A stretch of 11,849 bases of DNA from Alphaproteobacteria bacterium (GTDB lineage Bacteria; Pseudomonadota; Alphaproteobacteria; Rickettsiales; JAIXRX01), in assembly GCA_027485005.1 (NCBI GenBank), contig JAIXRX010000138.1, forward strand, positions 1-11,849. The letters run 5' to 3'. A program made the translations under genes and the position numbers. Each line of letters opens with the position of its first letter. Within the stretch, counting starts at the first letter, position 1. This document shows, piece by piece, positions 1-6,927 of the stretch. The notes below the pieces were generated by a model. It was not told where the DNA came from. It saw nothing but the letters and a program-made list of their open reading frames with translations, and ran no database searches.

Positions 1-782
1 ACCACGCGCGCGGCAATGGGTGCGGTGATCATCCCACCCAAAATTAAGCCTGCCACGACTTCCCAATGCCACACGCCCACCATAAGCGCGAACGAAAAGC
101 CGGTGACGAGTGTAATAAAAAATTCAGCAGAATTCACCGAGCCAATGGTAGTGCGGGGCTCATGGCCAGAGCTGAGCAAGCCGGTGGTAACGACTGGTCC
201 CCACCCACCGCCACCCACTGCGTCCACAAATGCGCCTGTGAAAGCCAAAGGAATCACGCCTTTATGGGCAAGGTCTGAATTGATTTTAATAATACGAAAG
301 GCTTTATAAAAAATATAAAGCCCCATAATAGCGAGATACCCCGACATCCAAGGCCGAAGTTCTTTACCGTCAATTTGTGTAAAAATATAAACGCCCGCAA
401 TTGCCCCCAAAGATCCAGGAATAAGCAATTTGTAGAACAGGCTTTTTTTAATATTGCCCATGCGTAAATGGCTGAGGCCCGAAGCTCCTGTCGTAAAAAT
501 CTCAGCAATATGTACAGCGCCAGTACAAATGGCAGGAGGCAGACCGTTGGAAAGTAATAAGGTGGTGGCAGTTACGCCATAAGCCATCCCCAGTGCACCG
601 TCGACTAACTGGGCAAAAATACCAATCGCGGCGGCCATAAAAAACATGCGGCGGTCAAATGGGTGATTGGCGGTATATGCCCAATAAGCTACCAACATAA
701 GCGCAGCAAACGCCAGAATAAAGGCAAGTGCTAACACCAAGCGGTGAACGGTTTTTTCGACATTGATATGTGGAACATGCAT
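1..782 (-). CDS. TauE/SafE (TSUP) family membrane permease, 3' end cut by window edge
   Basis: This gene encodes an integral membrane protein of the TauE/SafE (DUF81) family, whose members move sulfite, sulfoacetate or other small organic anions across the inner membrane. The substrate cannot be read from sequence. 260 codons are visible with no stop before the left edge. The chain has a hydrophobic segment at about residues 15-36, then the family motif QLVDGALGMAYGV (58-70). The second half repeats it as FVDAVGGGGWGPVVTTGLL (185-203), the usual internal pseudo-duplication. More membrane spans lie at about 115-135, 147-163 and 220-255. An in-frame TAG two codons upstream of the ATG fixes the start; no strong ribosome-binding site is visible. 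The gap to the glmS stop is 9 nt, so it is probably co-transcribed with glmS. Confidence 0.9.
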   Translation of the reverse strand, partial: MHVPHINVEKTVHRLVLALAFILAFAALMLVAYWAYTANHPFDRRMFFMAAAIGIFAQLVDGALGMAYGVTATTLLLSNGLPPAICTGAVHIAEIFTTGASGLSHLRMGNIKKSLFYKLLIPGSLGAIAGVYIFTQIDGKELRPWMSGYLAIMGLYIFYKAFRIIKINSDLAHKGVIPLAFTGAFVDAVGGGGWGPVVTTGLLSSGHEPRTTIGSVNSAEFFITLVTGFSFALMVGVWHWEVVAGLILGGMITAPIAARV

Positions 783-791
783 CCGCTATGT

Positions 792-2618
792 TTATTCCAC
801 TGTTACCGATTTAGCAAGGTTACGCGGTTGATCCACGTCGGTTCCCTTGGCCACGGCGGTGTGATACGCCAAAAGCTGCATCGGAATAGCGTATAAAAGC
901 GGAGCAACAAACGGGTCGATATTGGGCAAGACTAAGGTGGCGGTAGCAATATCTTTTAACTCTTGCGCGCCTTTATGGTCGGTAATCAGTAGAATTTTTC
1001 CGCCTCGCGCGGCCGCTTCTTGAACGTTGGAAGCAGTTTTGTCATACCATTTATCTTGCGGCGCTAACGCTACAATCGGCACTAAGTCATCAATTAAAGC
1101 AATCGGCCCATGTTTTAATTCACCAGCCGCATAGGCTTCTGCGTGAATGTATGAGATTTCCTTGAGTTTTAACGCACCTTCCAAAGCAATGGGATAGCTG
1201 GTGCCGCGGCCGATATAAAGCACATCACGCGCGGGCACTAAAATTTGTTTAGAAAGTGCAGCTAGCGTCTCTTCCATGTGCAATACTTCAAGCATGCGTG
1301 CGGGCGCTTCTGCCAGTGCGTGCAAACAATGCGCTATGTGGCTTTCTGGAGCGAGTTTACGCGCTTGTGCCAGTGCCAGAACCAAGCAGGCAAGGGTGGT
1401 AATTTGCGCAGTAAATGCTTTGGTGGATGCTACGCCAATTTCAGGGCCAGCATGGGTGAGCAGTTTAGCATGCGCTTCTTTCGCCATGGTGCTTTCAGCC
1501 ACATTCACAATAGCCAGTGTATTTTGTTTGTTTTGTTTGGCCATCCGCAACGCAGCCAATGTGTCAGCGGTTTCACCCGACTGAGAGATGCACACAAACA
1601 GCCCGTCTTGCGCGTAATATGGGGTGCGATAGCGATATTCCGAGGCAATATCGACTTCGACAGGAATCCCCACCAGCTCTTCCAGCCAGTATTTTGCGAC
1701 GTTTGCCGCATAAAAAGACGTGCCACACGCCACCAAACAAATACGTTTAATAGTGGTCAGGTCAAAGGGTAAATCCGGTAGATGCACTTTTTTGTCCGTC
1801 GCATTGATGTAAAGGCTGAGAGCCTCTCCCATCACGCTGGGTTGCTCATAAATTTCCTTGAGCATGTAATGGGCGTGGTTGCCTTTGCCAATTTGCTCAC
1901 CCGTATAGGCGGTTTTGGTCACAGGGCGGGAAACACTGGTGCCATCCAGTAAATAAATGTCATAGCTTTGTGGGGTTAGCACTGCCCAGTCGCCATCTTC
2001 TAGATAGCAGATATTTTGTGTGGTTTTCGCCAGTGCCATTGCGTCAGACGCGAGTAGCATCTCTCCTTTACCAACGCCCAAAGCCAAAGGCGCACCTTGG
2101 CGAGCAGCATAAAGGGTCGTAGGGGTATCCTTAATCAGAATGCCCAAGGCAAACGCGCCATGCAGTTTTTGTAGTGCTTCTTGCACGGCATCTTTAGGGG
2201 CAAGGCCAGCGTCTAAAAATGAAGTAATCAAGACGGGCACCACTTCGGTATCTGTCTCGCTTTTAAAGCTGTAACCTTGCTTGGTCAGCTGCGCGCGCAG
2301 CTCAATAAAATTCTCGATAATACCATTATGAACTACCGCCACGCGGTCGGTGGCATGAGGGTGGGCGTTGATTTCGCTTGGTGCGCCGTGGGTAGCCCAG
2401 CGCGTGTGGCCAATACCAATATCACCTACTAGCGGGGTTACTTCGAGCAGTTTTTTTAGGTTTATCAATTTGCCTTGCGCGCGCTGACGGTGAATGCTGC
2501 CATCCGACAAGGTGGCAATTCCCGAAGAGTCGTACCCGCGATATTCAAGCTGTTGCAAACCTTCGTAAATCGAAGTGCTCACAGCGCGCGCACCAACCAT
2601 TCCCACAATCCCGCACAT
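792..2618 (-). CDS. glmS: Glutamine--fructose-6-phosphate aminotransferase (isomerizing), glucosamine-6-phosphate synthase
   Basis: This cytoplasmic enzyme makes glucosamine-6-phosphate from fructose-6-phosphate and glutamine, the entry step to UDP-GlcNAc for peptidoglycan and LPS. The 608-residue product has the usual full length. It starts MCGIVG, so Cys2 is the class II amidotransferase nucleophile after Met removal, and this domain runs to about residue 220. Two SIS isomerase domains follow. Visible motifs are CGTSFYA at 298, SQSGETADT, the GRGTSYPIALEGALKLKE stretch, ELKHGP with the ring-opening His, and the terminal LAKSVTVE with the conserved Lys at 603. An AAAGGAA ribosome-binding site (2626-2632) sits 7 nt before the ATG. 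No glmS ribozyme and no glmU neighbour are visible. The TSUP permease gene follows 9 nt downstream. Confidence 0.99.
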   Translation of the reverse strand: MCGIVGMVGARAVSTSIYEGLQQLEYRGYDSSGIATLSDGSIHRQRAQGKLINLKKLLEVTPLVGDIGIGHTRWATHGAPSEINAHPHATDRVAVVHNGIIENFIELRAQLTKQGYSFKSETDTEVVPVLITSFLDAGLAPKDAVQEALQKLHGAFALGILIKDTPTTLYAARQGAPLALGVGKGEMLLASDAMALAKTTQNICYLEDGDWAVLTPQSYDIYLLDGTSVSRPVTKTAYTGEQIGKGNHAHYMLKEIYEQPSVMGEALSLYINATDKKVHLPDLPFDLTTIKRICLVACGTSFYAANVAKYWLEELVGIPVEVDIASEYRYRTPYYAQDGLFVCISQSGETADTLAALRMAKQNKQNTLAIVNVAESTMAKEAHAKLLTHAGPEIGVASTKAFTAQITTLACLVLALAQARKLAPESHIAHCLHALAEAPARMLEVLHMEETLAALSKQILVPARDVLYIGRGTSYPIALEGALKLKEISYIHAEAYAAGELKHGPIALIDDLVPIVALAPQDKWYDKTASNVQEAAARGGKILLITDHKGAQELKDIATATLVLPNIDPFVAPLLYAIPMQLLAYHTAVAKGTDVDQPRNLAKSVTVE

Positions 2619-2859
2619 AATAGCGTTCCTTTAATGACTTATTGAAAAAACAAGATTTTTTATGCGCTAACAAGCATTTTTCAAGCGCAAACGCTAGGCT
2701 ATATAGACTAAATTCAAGCTCTTAGCTAGCCCATTCGTGTTTGCGTCTATTTAGCACCAAGCCAATAAAAACCGGAAAAGTAACGATATTTTAGTTTTTT
2801 ATTAAGGAAATTTTCATACCCACCATGAAATAGTGGAGGTTCGATATTTAATAGAAGAG
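2619..2859. promoter_or_regulatory. Divergent intergenic control region between glmS and the sensor kinase
   Basis: This AT-rich region contains no credible gene and must carry promoters for both flanking genes. For glmS (minus strand) the best match is TTGAAA (2684-2679), a 16-nt spacer, and TAAAAA (2662-2657), which would give a leader of about 30 nt. An inverted repeat TGCGCT (2663-2668) / AGCGCA (2684-2689) straddles that spacer. For the kinase, AT-rich stretches around 2781-2800 could serve as a -10, but I see no convincing -35. AAGGAA lies at 2804-2809 and GGAGGT at 2835-2840. These assignments are by eye and weak; the divergent position itself is certain. Confidence 0.45.
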
Positions 2860-4401
2860 ATGGCAGTGCTAAATTGGTTTGAGAATAACTCCATTAAAAT
2901 ACGCTTAAGTGCGCTCATTATGTTGGTGAGTGGCTTGGCTGTGGTTTTTGCGGCCTGTATTATTTCGGTGATTGGCTATTTTAATCTTAAAGAAAACTTG
3001 TTTGAAAAGCTGGAAAACAGCGCCCAGATTATTGGTCAGCGCAATATGACAGTGCTGGCATTTCACGATTTTGATGGTGCACAAAACAATTTACAACAAA
3101 TGTTGATGTTAAATAACGATATGCAGGCTGCATGTTTATATGACAAAAATGCAGTCATTTTTGCGCGTTATACCAAAAGTAAAAAGGGTGGGTTTGTTTG
3201 CCCAGAGCAGCAAGAAACCGGCCGTGTGCATGAAGAAAATGAGATTTACAGCGTATTCAAATCCATTAGCAAATCACCAGAATTACCAGCGGATGGCTGG
3301 ATTTACATCGAATCCAATTTTAATGAATTAAATGAGTATATCCGCAGGCAGTTAATGATTGTGGGGGGCGTGTTGCTCGCTGTTTTTGCCATGGCCTACG
3401 GCATGACCATGTCCTTGCAAAGCACCATTTCTAGTCCGATTTTAGAGCTGGCAAAAGTTGCACGGCGTATCTCGCGGGATAAGGATTATTCCTTGCGAGC
3501 CACTGTTTCGCCGAGCGCCAGTACCAACAATGAAATCGATACATTGATTGACGCTTTTAATATGATGCTCACCGAAATCGGTAACCGCGAGCGCGAGCTG
3601 CTGCAAAGTTTTGATGAGCTACGCAAGGCGCGCGACCATGCGGAAACAGCTAACCGTTCAAAATCACATTTTCTGGCGAATATTAGTCATGAATTACGTA
3701 CGCCACTCAACGCGATTATTGGTTTCTCATCCATTTTACAAAATCAGTTGTTTGGCGAGTTGGGCAATAAAAAATATGTTGAATATGCGAAAGATATTCA
3801 TGATTCTGGCGCGCATTTGTTAGAAATCATCAATGATATTCTGGATCTTTCCAAGGCAGAGGCGGGCAAGCTCAAATTATCGTTTGAAGAACTGGATATT
3901 CAAAAAGCGATTAATAAAAGCATGGGACTTTTAGCCAATCGTGCATCCGAAAGTGGCGTGATTCTAAAAACCGATATTCCAAGTGGTTTGCCGCCGCTAA
4001 TGGCTGATCGTTTGCGCTTTAATCAGGTGCTCATTAATATCATTTCTAATGCGGTGAAATTCACCGATCCGGGCGGCAGTGTGACGGTGCGTGTCAAAAC
4101 GCAGCCGATTGCGACGGTGGGTGTCGAAGTAGAGAAATTCATTGTTGAGATTCAAGATACGGGTATCGGTATGCATAAAGACGATATCCCACGGGCCTTC
4201 CAAAGTTTTGGTCAGGTCGATTCTGATCTCAATCGAAAATATGAAGGCACAGGCCTTGGTTTGCCCCTCACCCGTAAATTGATGGATCTTCATCATGGTC
4301 GTATTGAGATGGATAGCCAATTAGGGGTAGGGACGACAGTGCGCCTCTATTTCTGGGCAAATCCTACCCGCTTTGTGACATTATCGTCAGACGATGTGTA
4401 A
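2860..4401 (+). CDS. Membrane sensor histidine kinase (CHASE8-like sensor, HAMP, HisKA, HATPase_c), no receiver domain
   Basis: This is an inner-membrane two-component sensor kinase that autophosphorylates on His and should pass the phosphate to a separate response regulator. From the ATG at 2860 it is 513 residues. TM1 is at about 16-41 and a periplasmic sensor of about 120 residues follows, resembling CHASE8 (the NMTVLAFHDFDGAQ region, then LYDKNAVIFARY). TM2 is at 165-187 and HAMP at about 188-250. HisKA has the H-box FLANISHELRTPLN with His277. The ATPase domain shows the N-box Asn397, G1 DTGIGM at 433, an F-box FQSFGQ and G2 GTGLGL at 463. All catalytic boxes are intact. An in-frame GTG at 2833 would add nine residues, but GGAGGT overlaps that GTG, so I prefer 2860; its own ribosome-binding site is poorly spaced. 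No response regulator lies in the window. The MarR gene follows after 99 bp. Confidence 0.93.
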   Translation: MAVLNWFENNSIKIRLSALIMLVSGLAVVFAACIISVIGYFNLKENLFEKLENSAQIIGQRNMTVLAFHDFDGAQNNLQQMLMLNNDMQAACLYDKNAVIFARYTKSKKGGFVCPEQQETGRVHEENEIYSVFKSISKSPELPADGWIYIESNFNELNEYIRRQLMIVGGVLLAVFAMAYGMTMSLQSTISSPILELAKVARRISRDKDYSLRATVSPSASTNNEIDTLIDAFNMMLTEIGNRERELLQSFDELRKARDHAETANRSKSHFLANISHELRTPLNAIIGFSSILQNQLFGELGNKKYVEYAKDIHDSGAHLLEIINDILDLSKAEAGKLKLSFEELDIQKAINKSMGLLANRASESGVILKTDIPSGLPPLMADRLRFNQVLINIISNAVKFTDPGGSVTVRVKTQPIATVGVEVEKFIVEIQDTGIGMHKDDIPRAFQSFGQVDSDLNRKYEGTGLGLPLTRKLMDLHHGRIEMDSQLGVGTTVRLYFWANPTRFVTLSSDDV

Positions 4402-4440
4402 AAACTACCCTGCCTATTTTATGTTTTTTGCATAGATAGC

Positions 4441-4470
4441 TTGCCAATCGGCGCTTGCTGGGGGTAAAAC
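4441..4470 (+). promoter_or_regulatory. Possible promoter for the MarR-TAXI-SDR-GT run
   Basis: TTGCCA (4441-4446) and TAAAAC (4465-4470) are separated by 18 bp and resemble sigma-70 -35 and -10 boxes, with 5/6 and 4/6 matches. Transcription would start near 4477, giving a leader of about 25 nt before the MarR ATG. No terminator is visible after the kinase stop at 4401, so read-through from the kinase is equally possible. This is a by-eye match only. Confidence 0.25.
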
Positions 4471-4487
4471 ATGAGCATTAACAGCAT

Positions 4488-4494
4488 AAGGAAG
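4488..4494 (+). promoter_or_regulatory. Ribosome-binding site of the MarR-type regulator gene
   Basis: AAGGAAG lies 6 nt before the ATG at 4501. This is near-ideal spacing and supports that start over the out-of-frame ATG at 4497. Confidence 0.7.
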
Positions 4495-4500
4495 ACATGA

Positions 4501-4959
4501 ATGAAAAGCACTTATTTGCAGAGCGTATTGATGGTGGAACGTATGCATCGCCGTTTTCTGGATGTGGTGAAAGTGGCACTGGAACGTCAGAAAATCTCGG
4601 ACATTAACAACGTACAAACCATGATTTTGTACAACATTCATGACGATGTATTGACAGTGGGTGAACTGGCTACCCGTGGTTATTATCTAGGCTCTAACGT
4701 CTCTTACAATATTAAAAAACTGGTTGAATGTGGCTATGTACTGCAACTTCCAGACCCACATGATAAGCGCTCTGTGCGTGTCAAACTCTCCGACAAAGGC
4801 AAACATCTTTGTGAAAAAATGGACGTGATTTTTGCACAGCATGTTGAAGCACTGGACGCCAAAGATGCAGGGCTTAAAGCACTGCAAACAGCCAATGAGA
4901 CACTTGGTGTACTCGAGCGTTTCTGGACATTGTCGGTCATTGACCAACAAATGCTTTAG
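4501..4959 (+). CDS. MarR-family winged-helix regulator, LdtR-like
   Basis: This is a 152-residue DNA-binding regulator, probably a homodimer. An N-terminal dimerisation helix (about 1-32) precedes the winged helix. The recognition region TRGYYLGSNVSYNIKKLVE occupies 58-76, and the wing DPHDKRSVRVKLSDKG occupies 85-100. The C-terminal helices (about 103-148) complete the dimer interface. The combination of DINNVQ, GYYLGSNVSYN and a basic wing strongly recalls alphaproteobacterial LdtR. In Liberibacter and Sinorhizobium LdtR controls an L,D-transpeptidase and osmotic or cell-wall stress responses, and it responds to small ligands. Orthology is inferred from memory of the family, so I give no symbol. 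It heads a tight run: the TAXI-protein GTG start lies 15 nt after its stop. Autoregulation of the run would be typical for MarR proteins but is not demonstrated here. Confidence 0.88.
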   Translation: MKSTYLQSVLMVERMHRRFLDVVKVALERQKISDINNVQTMILYNIHDDVLTVGELATRGYYLGSNVSYNIKKLVECGYVLQLPDPHDKRSVRVKLSDKGKHLCEKMDVIFAQHVEALDAKDAGLKALQTANETLGVLERFWTLSVIDQQML

Positions 4960-4963
4960 TTGT

Positions 4964-4968
4964 GGGAG
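4964..4968 (+). promoter_or_regulatory. Ribosome-binding site that fixes the GTG start of the TAXI protein gene
   Basis: GGGAG lies 6 nt upstream of GTG 4975. The open frame extends back to a TTG at 4960, but that codon has no ribosome-binding site and would spoil the signal peptide. The GTG start gives a textbook n-region (MNKC) before the hydrophobic core. Confidence 0.65.
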
Positions 4969-4974
4969 TATCGG

Positions 4975-5946
4975 GTGAATAAATGCTTGCTTGTCATTCT
5001 AACAGGGGTAATGGCAGCAATGTGGTCTGCCTCTTCCTACGCGGCTGATCGTGAAGTAACTATCGGTACTGCGGGTGTAACGGGGGTGTATTACCCCGCA
5101 GGTGGTGCTATTTGTCGCCTCGTCAATCGTAATAAAAAAGAACACGGCATTCATTGTAACGCGGTTAGCTCTAAAGGGTCTGTTAATAATTTGGAAGCAT
5201 TGGATAGGCGAGAGCTAGACTTTGCGGTGGTGCAATCAGACTGGCAGTTTTTTGCAACGCAGAACCCTACGCTCAGTAAGTCAACCTTGCGCTCAGTCTT
5301 TTCCTTATATACCGAACCTTTTACTATCATGGTTCGCGCCAGCTCTAATATTCAATCATGGGATGATCTGCGCGGTAAGCGTGTGAATATTGGCCCAAAA
5401 GAGTCTGGCGTGTGGCGCACCTTGGACGCCGTGCTTGCCGCAAAAAAAATGAAGAAATCAGACTTTCAGAAAGTCAGTCATCTTCGCTGGGAAGATCAAG
5501 CGCGTATGCTTTGCAATAGTGAAGTGGATGCAATTATGATGACGATAGGCCACCCTAACGCAAATTTACAAAGTGTCGTGCGCCAATGCGATGTTCGACT
5601 GATTGGTTTGGACGACGCAACGATTAGCGCCTTAGTTAAGCAACACCCATATCTGGTGCGGGCGGCTGTGCAGGGTGGAATGTATCCCGGCAATCCTATG
5701 GCTGTTCCCACTATTGGTGTGAAAGCCACTTTAGTGACACATGCCGAGCAAGATGAAAAAGTGGTATACGAAGTTACGCGTGCTATGCTCAATAATCTTG
5801 ATAATTTTAGAACATTGCATCCTGTCTTTGCAAATCTGGACGAAAAAGAAATGTTTTCCGAAGGGCTGACAGCAACGCTTCACTCTGGTGCGTTACGCTA
5901 TTTTCGTGACGAAAAATTATTGCCGCCAGTGCGCGGTCAGAAATAA
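4975..5946 (+). CDS. TAXI family TRAP-type periplasmic solute-binding protein
   Basis: This is a 323-residue secreted substrate-binding protein of the TAXI family (TRAP-associated extracytoplasmic immunogenic). Such proteins usually deliver organic acids or amino acids such as glutamate to a fused TRAP membrane subunit. A signal peptide is clear: MNKC, a hydrophobic core, and the cleavage context SSYA|AD after residue 23. The mature start carries the family signature TIGTAGVTGVYYPAGGAI (29-46). The next diagnostic blocks are SSKGSVNNLEAL, DFAVVQSDWQF, LYTEPFTIMVR and LRGKRVNIGPKESGVW. Length and blocks indicate an intact gene. No TRAP permease gene lies in the window, and the following genes look like sugar enzymes. 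It may therefore borrow a distant permease or act as a periplasmic sensor or ligand carrier; that is inference. Confidence 0.92.
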   Translation: MNKCLLVILTGVMAAMWSASSYAADREVTIGTAGVTGVYYPAGGAICRLVNRNKKEHGIHCNAVSSKGSVNNLEALDRRELDFAVVQSDWQFFATQNPTLSKSTLRSVFSLYTEPFTIMVRASSNIQSWDDLRGKRVNIGPKESGVWRTLDAVLAAKKMKKSDFQKVSHLRWEDQARMLCNSEVDAIMMTIGHPNANLQSVVRQCDVRLIGLDDATISALVKQHPYLVRAAVQGGMYPGNPMAVPTIGVKATLVTHAEQDEKVVYEVTRAMLNNLDNFRTLHPVFANLDEKEMFSEGLTATLHSGALRYFRDEKLLPPVRGQK

Positions 5947-5958
5947 TTGCGAGCCAAC

Positions 5959-6927
5959 ATGATTTTACCACAGTTAGACACTGCATTGAAATCTTCTACA
6001 TTTCGTATTGCGGTAACAGGAGCAAGCGGCTGGATAGGACGCGCCTTGCTTGATATGCTGCATGAAGTTTTAGGCGATGAAGCCTTTGCGCAGCGCGTGG
6101 TAGCATTTGGTTCTTTCGCTTATGATATGCCGCTTTCTGGCGGTGCAGTCGTGCAGGTACATCCACTTTCCGAATTGCCCGCGCAGCCCGCAGGGCAATG
6201 GCTACTGGCGCATATGGCATTTCGCACCAAAGATAAAGTAAGTGAGCAGGGATTTGATGCGTTTGTAGCAGATAATAAATTAATTAGTGATACAGTAGAA
6301 AAAGCTATCAAAACATTGAAGCCTTTGCATATATTGTATCCTTCCTCAGGTGCGGTCTATGCGGCAGACGGTACTCTCAGCCAAGACATGGCCGCCAATC
6401 CATACGGTGTGATGAAAGTGGCAGACGAACAGCGTTTTATGGCGCTGGCCAGCGAAGTGGGCGCGCGGATGGTCGTTCCGCGTGTTTTTAATATTGGTGG
6501 TGCCGGTATTAATAAATGGAGCGCTTATGCGCTGTCTGACATTATTGTGAAGGTACAATCAGGCGTACCAGTGGTTATCAATGCCAAACACGCGGTGGTG
6601 CGTTCTTATGTGCATGTAAAGGATTTACTACAACTTTGTTTGTTGGTTTTACTGGATACGGCACAACCGACACCGTTGGTGTTTGACACGCAAGGACAGG
6701 AAGATGTCGAGATAGAAACACTTGCCCAAAAAGTAGCGGATGTGATTGCGAATGGTCACTACCCGATTCAACGTGAAGCGGATTTCTCGTTACCAGAAAA
6801 CCGATACGTAGGTGACGGCAGCACCATGCGCGCTCTCATGAAGCATTATGACATGGTGCCGATGAGCCTTGAGCAGCAGATTTTAGAAACTGCTGAGGAT
6901 ATTGCAGCGCGTAAGGTCGCCTCATGA
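5959..6927 (+). CDS. NAD-dependent epimerase/dehydratase-type extended SDR
   Basis: This 322-residue protein has a Rossmann fold of the extended short-chain dehydrogenase type, the class that holds nucleotide-sugar epimerases, dehydratases and reductases. It carries the NAD(P)-binding motif VTGASGWIGRAL with Gly 21, 24 and 27. The active-site strand follows as LYPSSGAVY, and the catalytic YxxxK is Tyr149-Lys153 (NPYGVMK). The PRVFNIGGAG segment is where these enzymes contact the nucleotide part of the substrate. VRSYVHVKDL is also typical. The specific sugar is not identifiable. The ATG at 5959 follows the TAXI stop by 12 nt with only a weak GAG-type ribosome-binding site, and a TTG at 5947 is an unlikely alternative. 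It overlaps the next gene by ATGA, so the two products are probably made together and used in one glycan pathway. Confidence 0.85.
   Translation: MILPQLDTALKSSTFRIAVTGASGWIGRALLDMLHEVLGDEAFAQRVVAFGSFAYDMPLSGGAVVQVHPLSELPAQPAGQWLLAHMAFRTKDKVSEQGFDAFVADNKLISDTVEKAIKTLKPLHILYPSSGAVYAADGTLSQDMAANPYGVMKVADEQRFMALASEVGARMVVPRVFNIGGAGINKWSAYALSDIIVKVQSGVPVVINAKHAVVRSYVHVKDLLQLCLLVLLDTAQPTPLVFDTQGQEDVEIETLAQKVADVIANGHYPIQREADFSLPENRYVGDGSTMRALMKHYDMVPMSLEQQILETAEDIAARKVAS

Noticed and set aside
254..508. Open frame of 84 codons on the minus strand
   Set aside because: It lies inside the TauE/SafE gene in another frame. The TauE frame shows conserved family motifs and continuous membrane segments; this one does not.
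1276..1772. Open frames of up to 164 codons on the plus strand
   Set aside because: They are antisense to the strongly conserved glmS, have no ribosome-binding site, and their Cys- and Arg-rich composition is typical of chance frames.
2619..2832. Possible glmS ribozyme or tRNA in the leader
   Set aside because: The glmS leader looks only about 30 nt long and has none of the ribozyme core pattern. No cloverleaf can be drawn.
3997..4320. 107-codon frame on the minus strand under the histidine kinase
   Set aside because: It is the mirror of the conserved ATPase domain coding sequence. Its His- and Ile-rich product has no recognisable motif.
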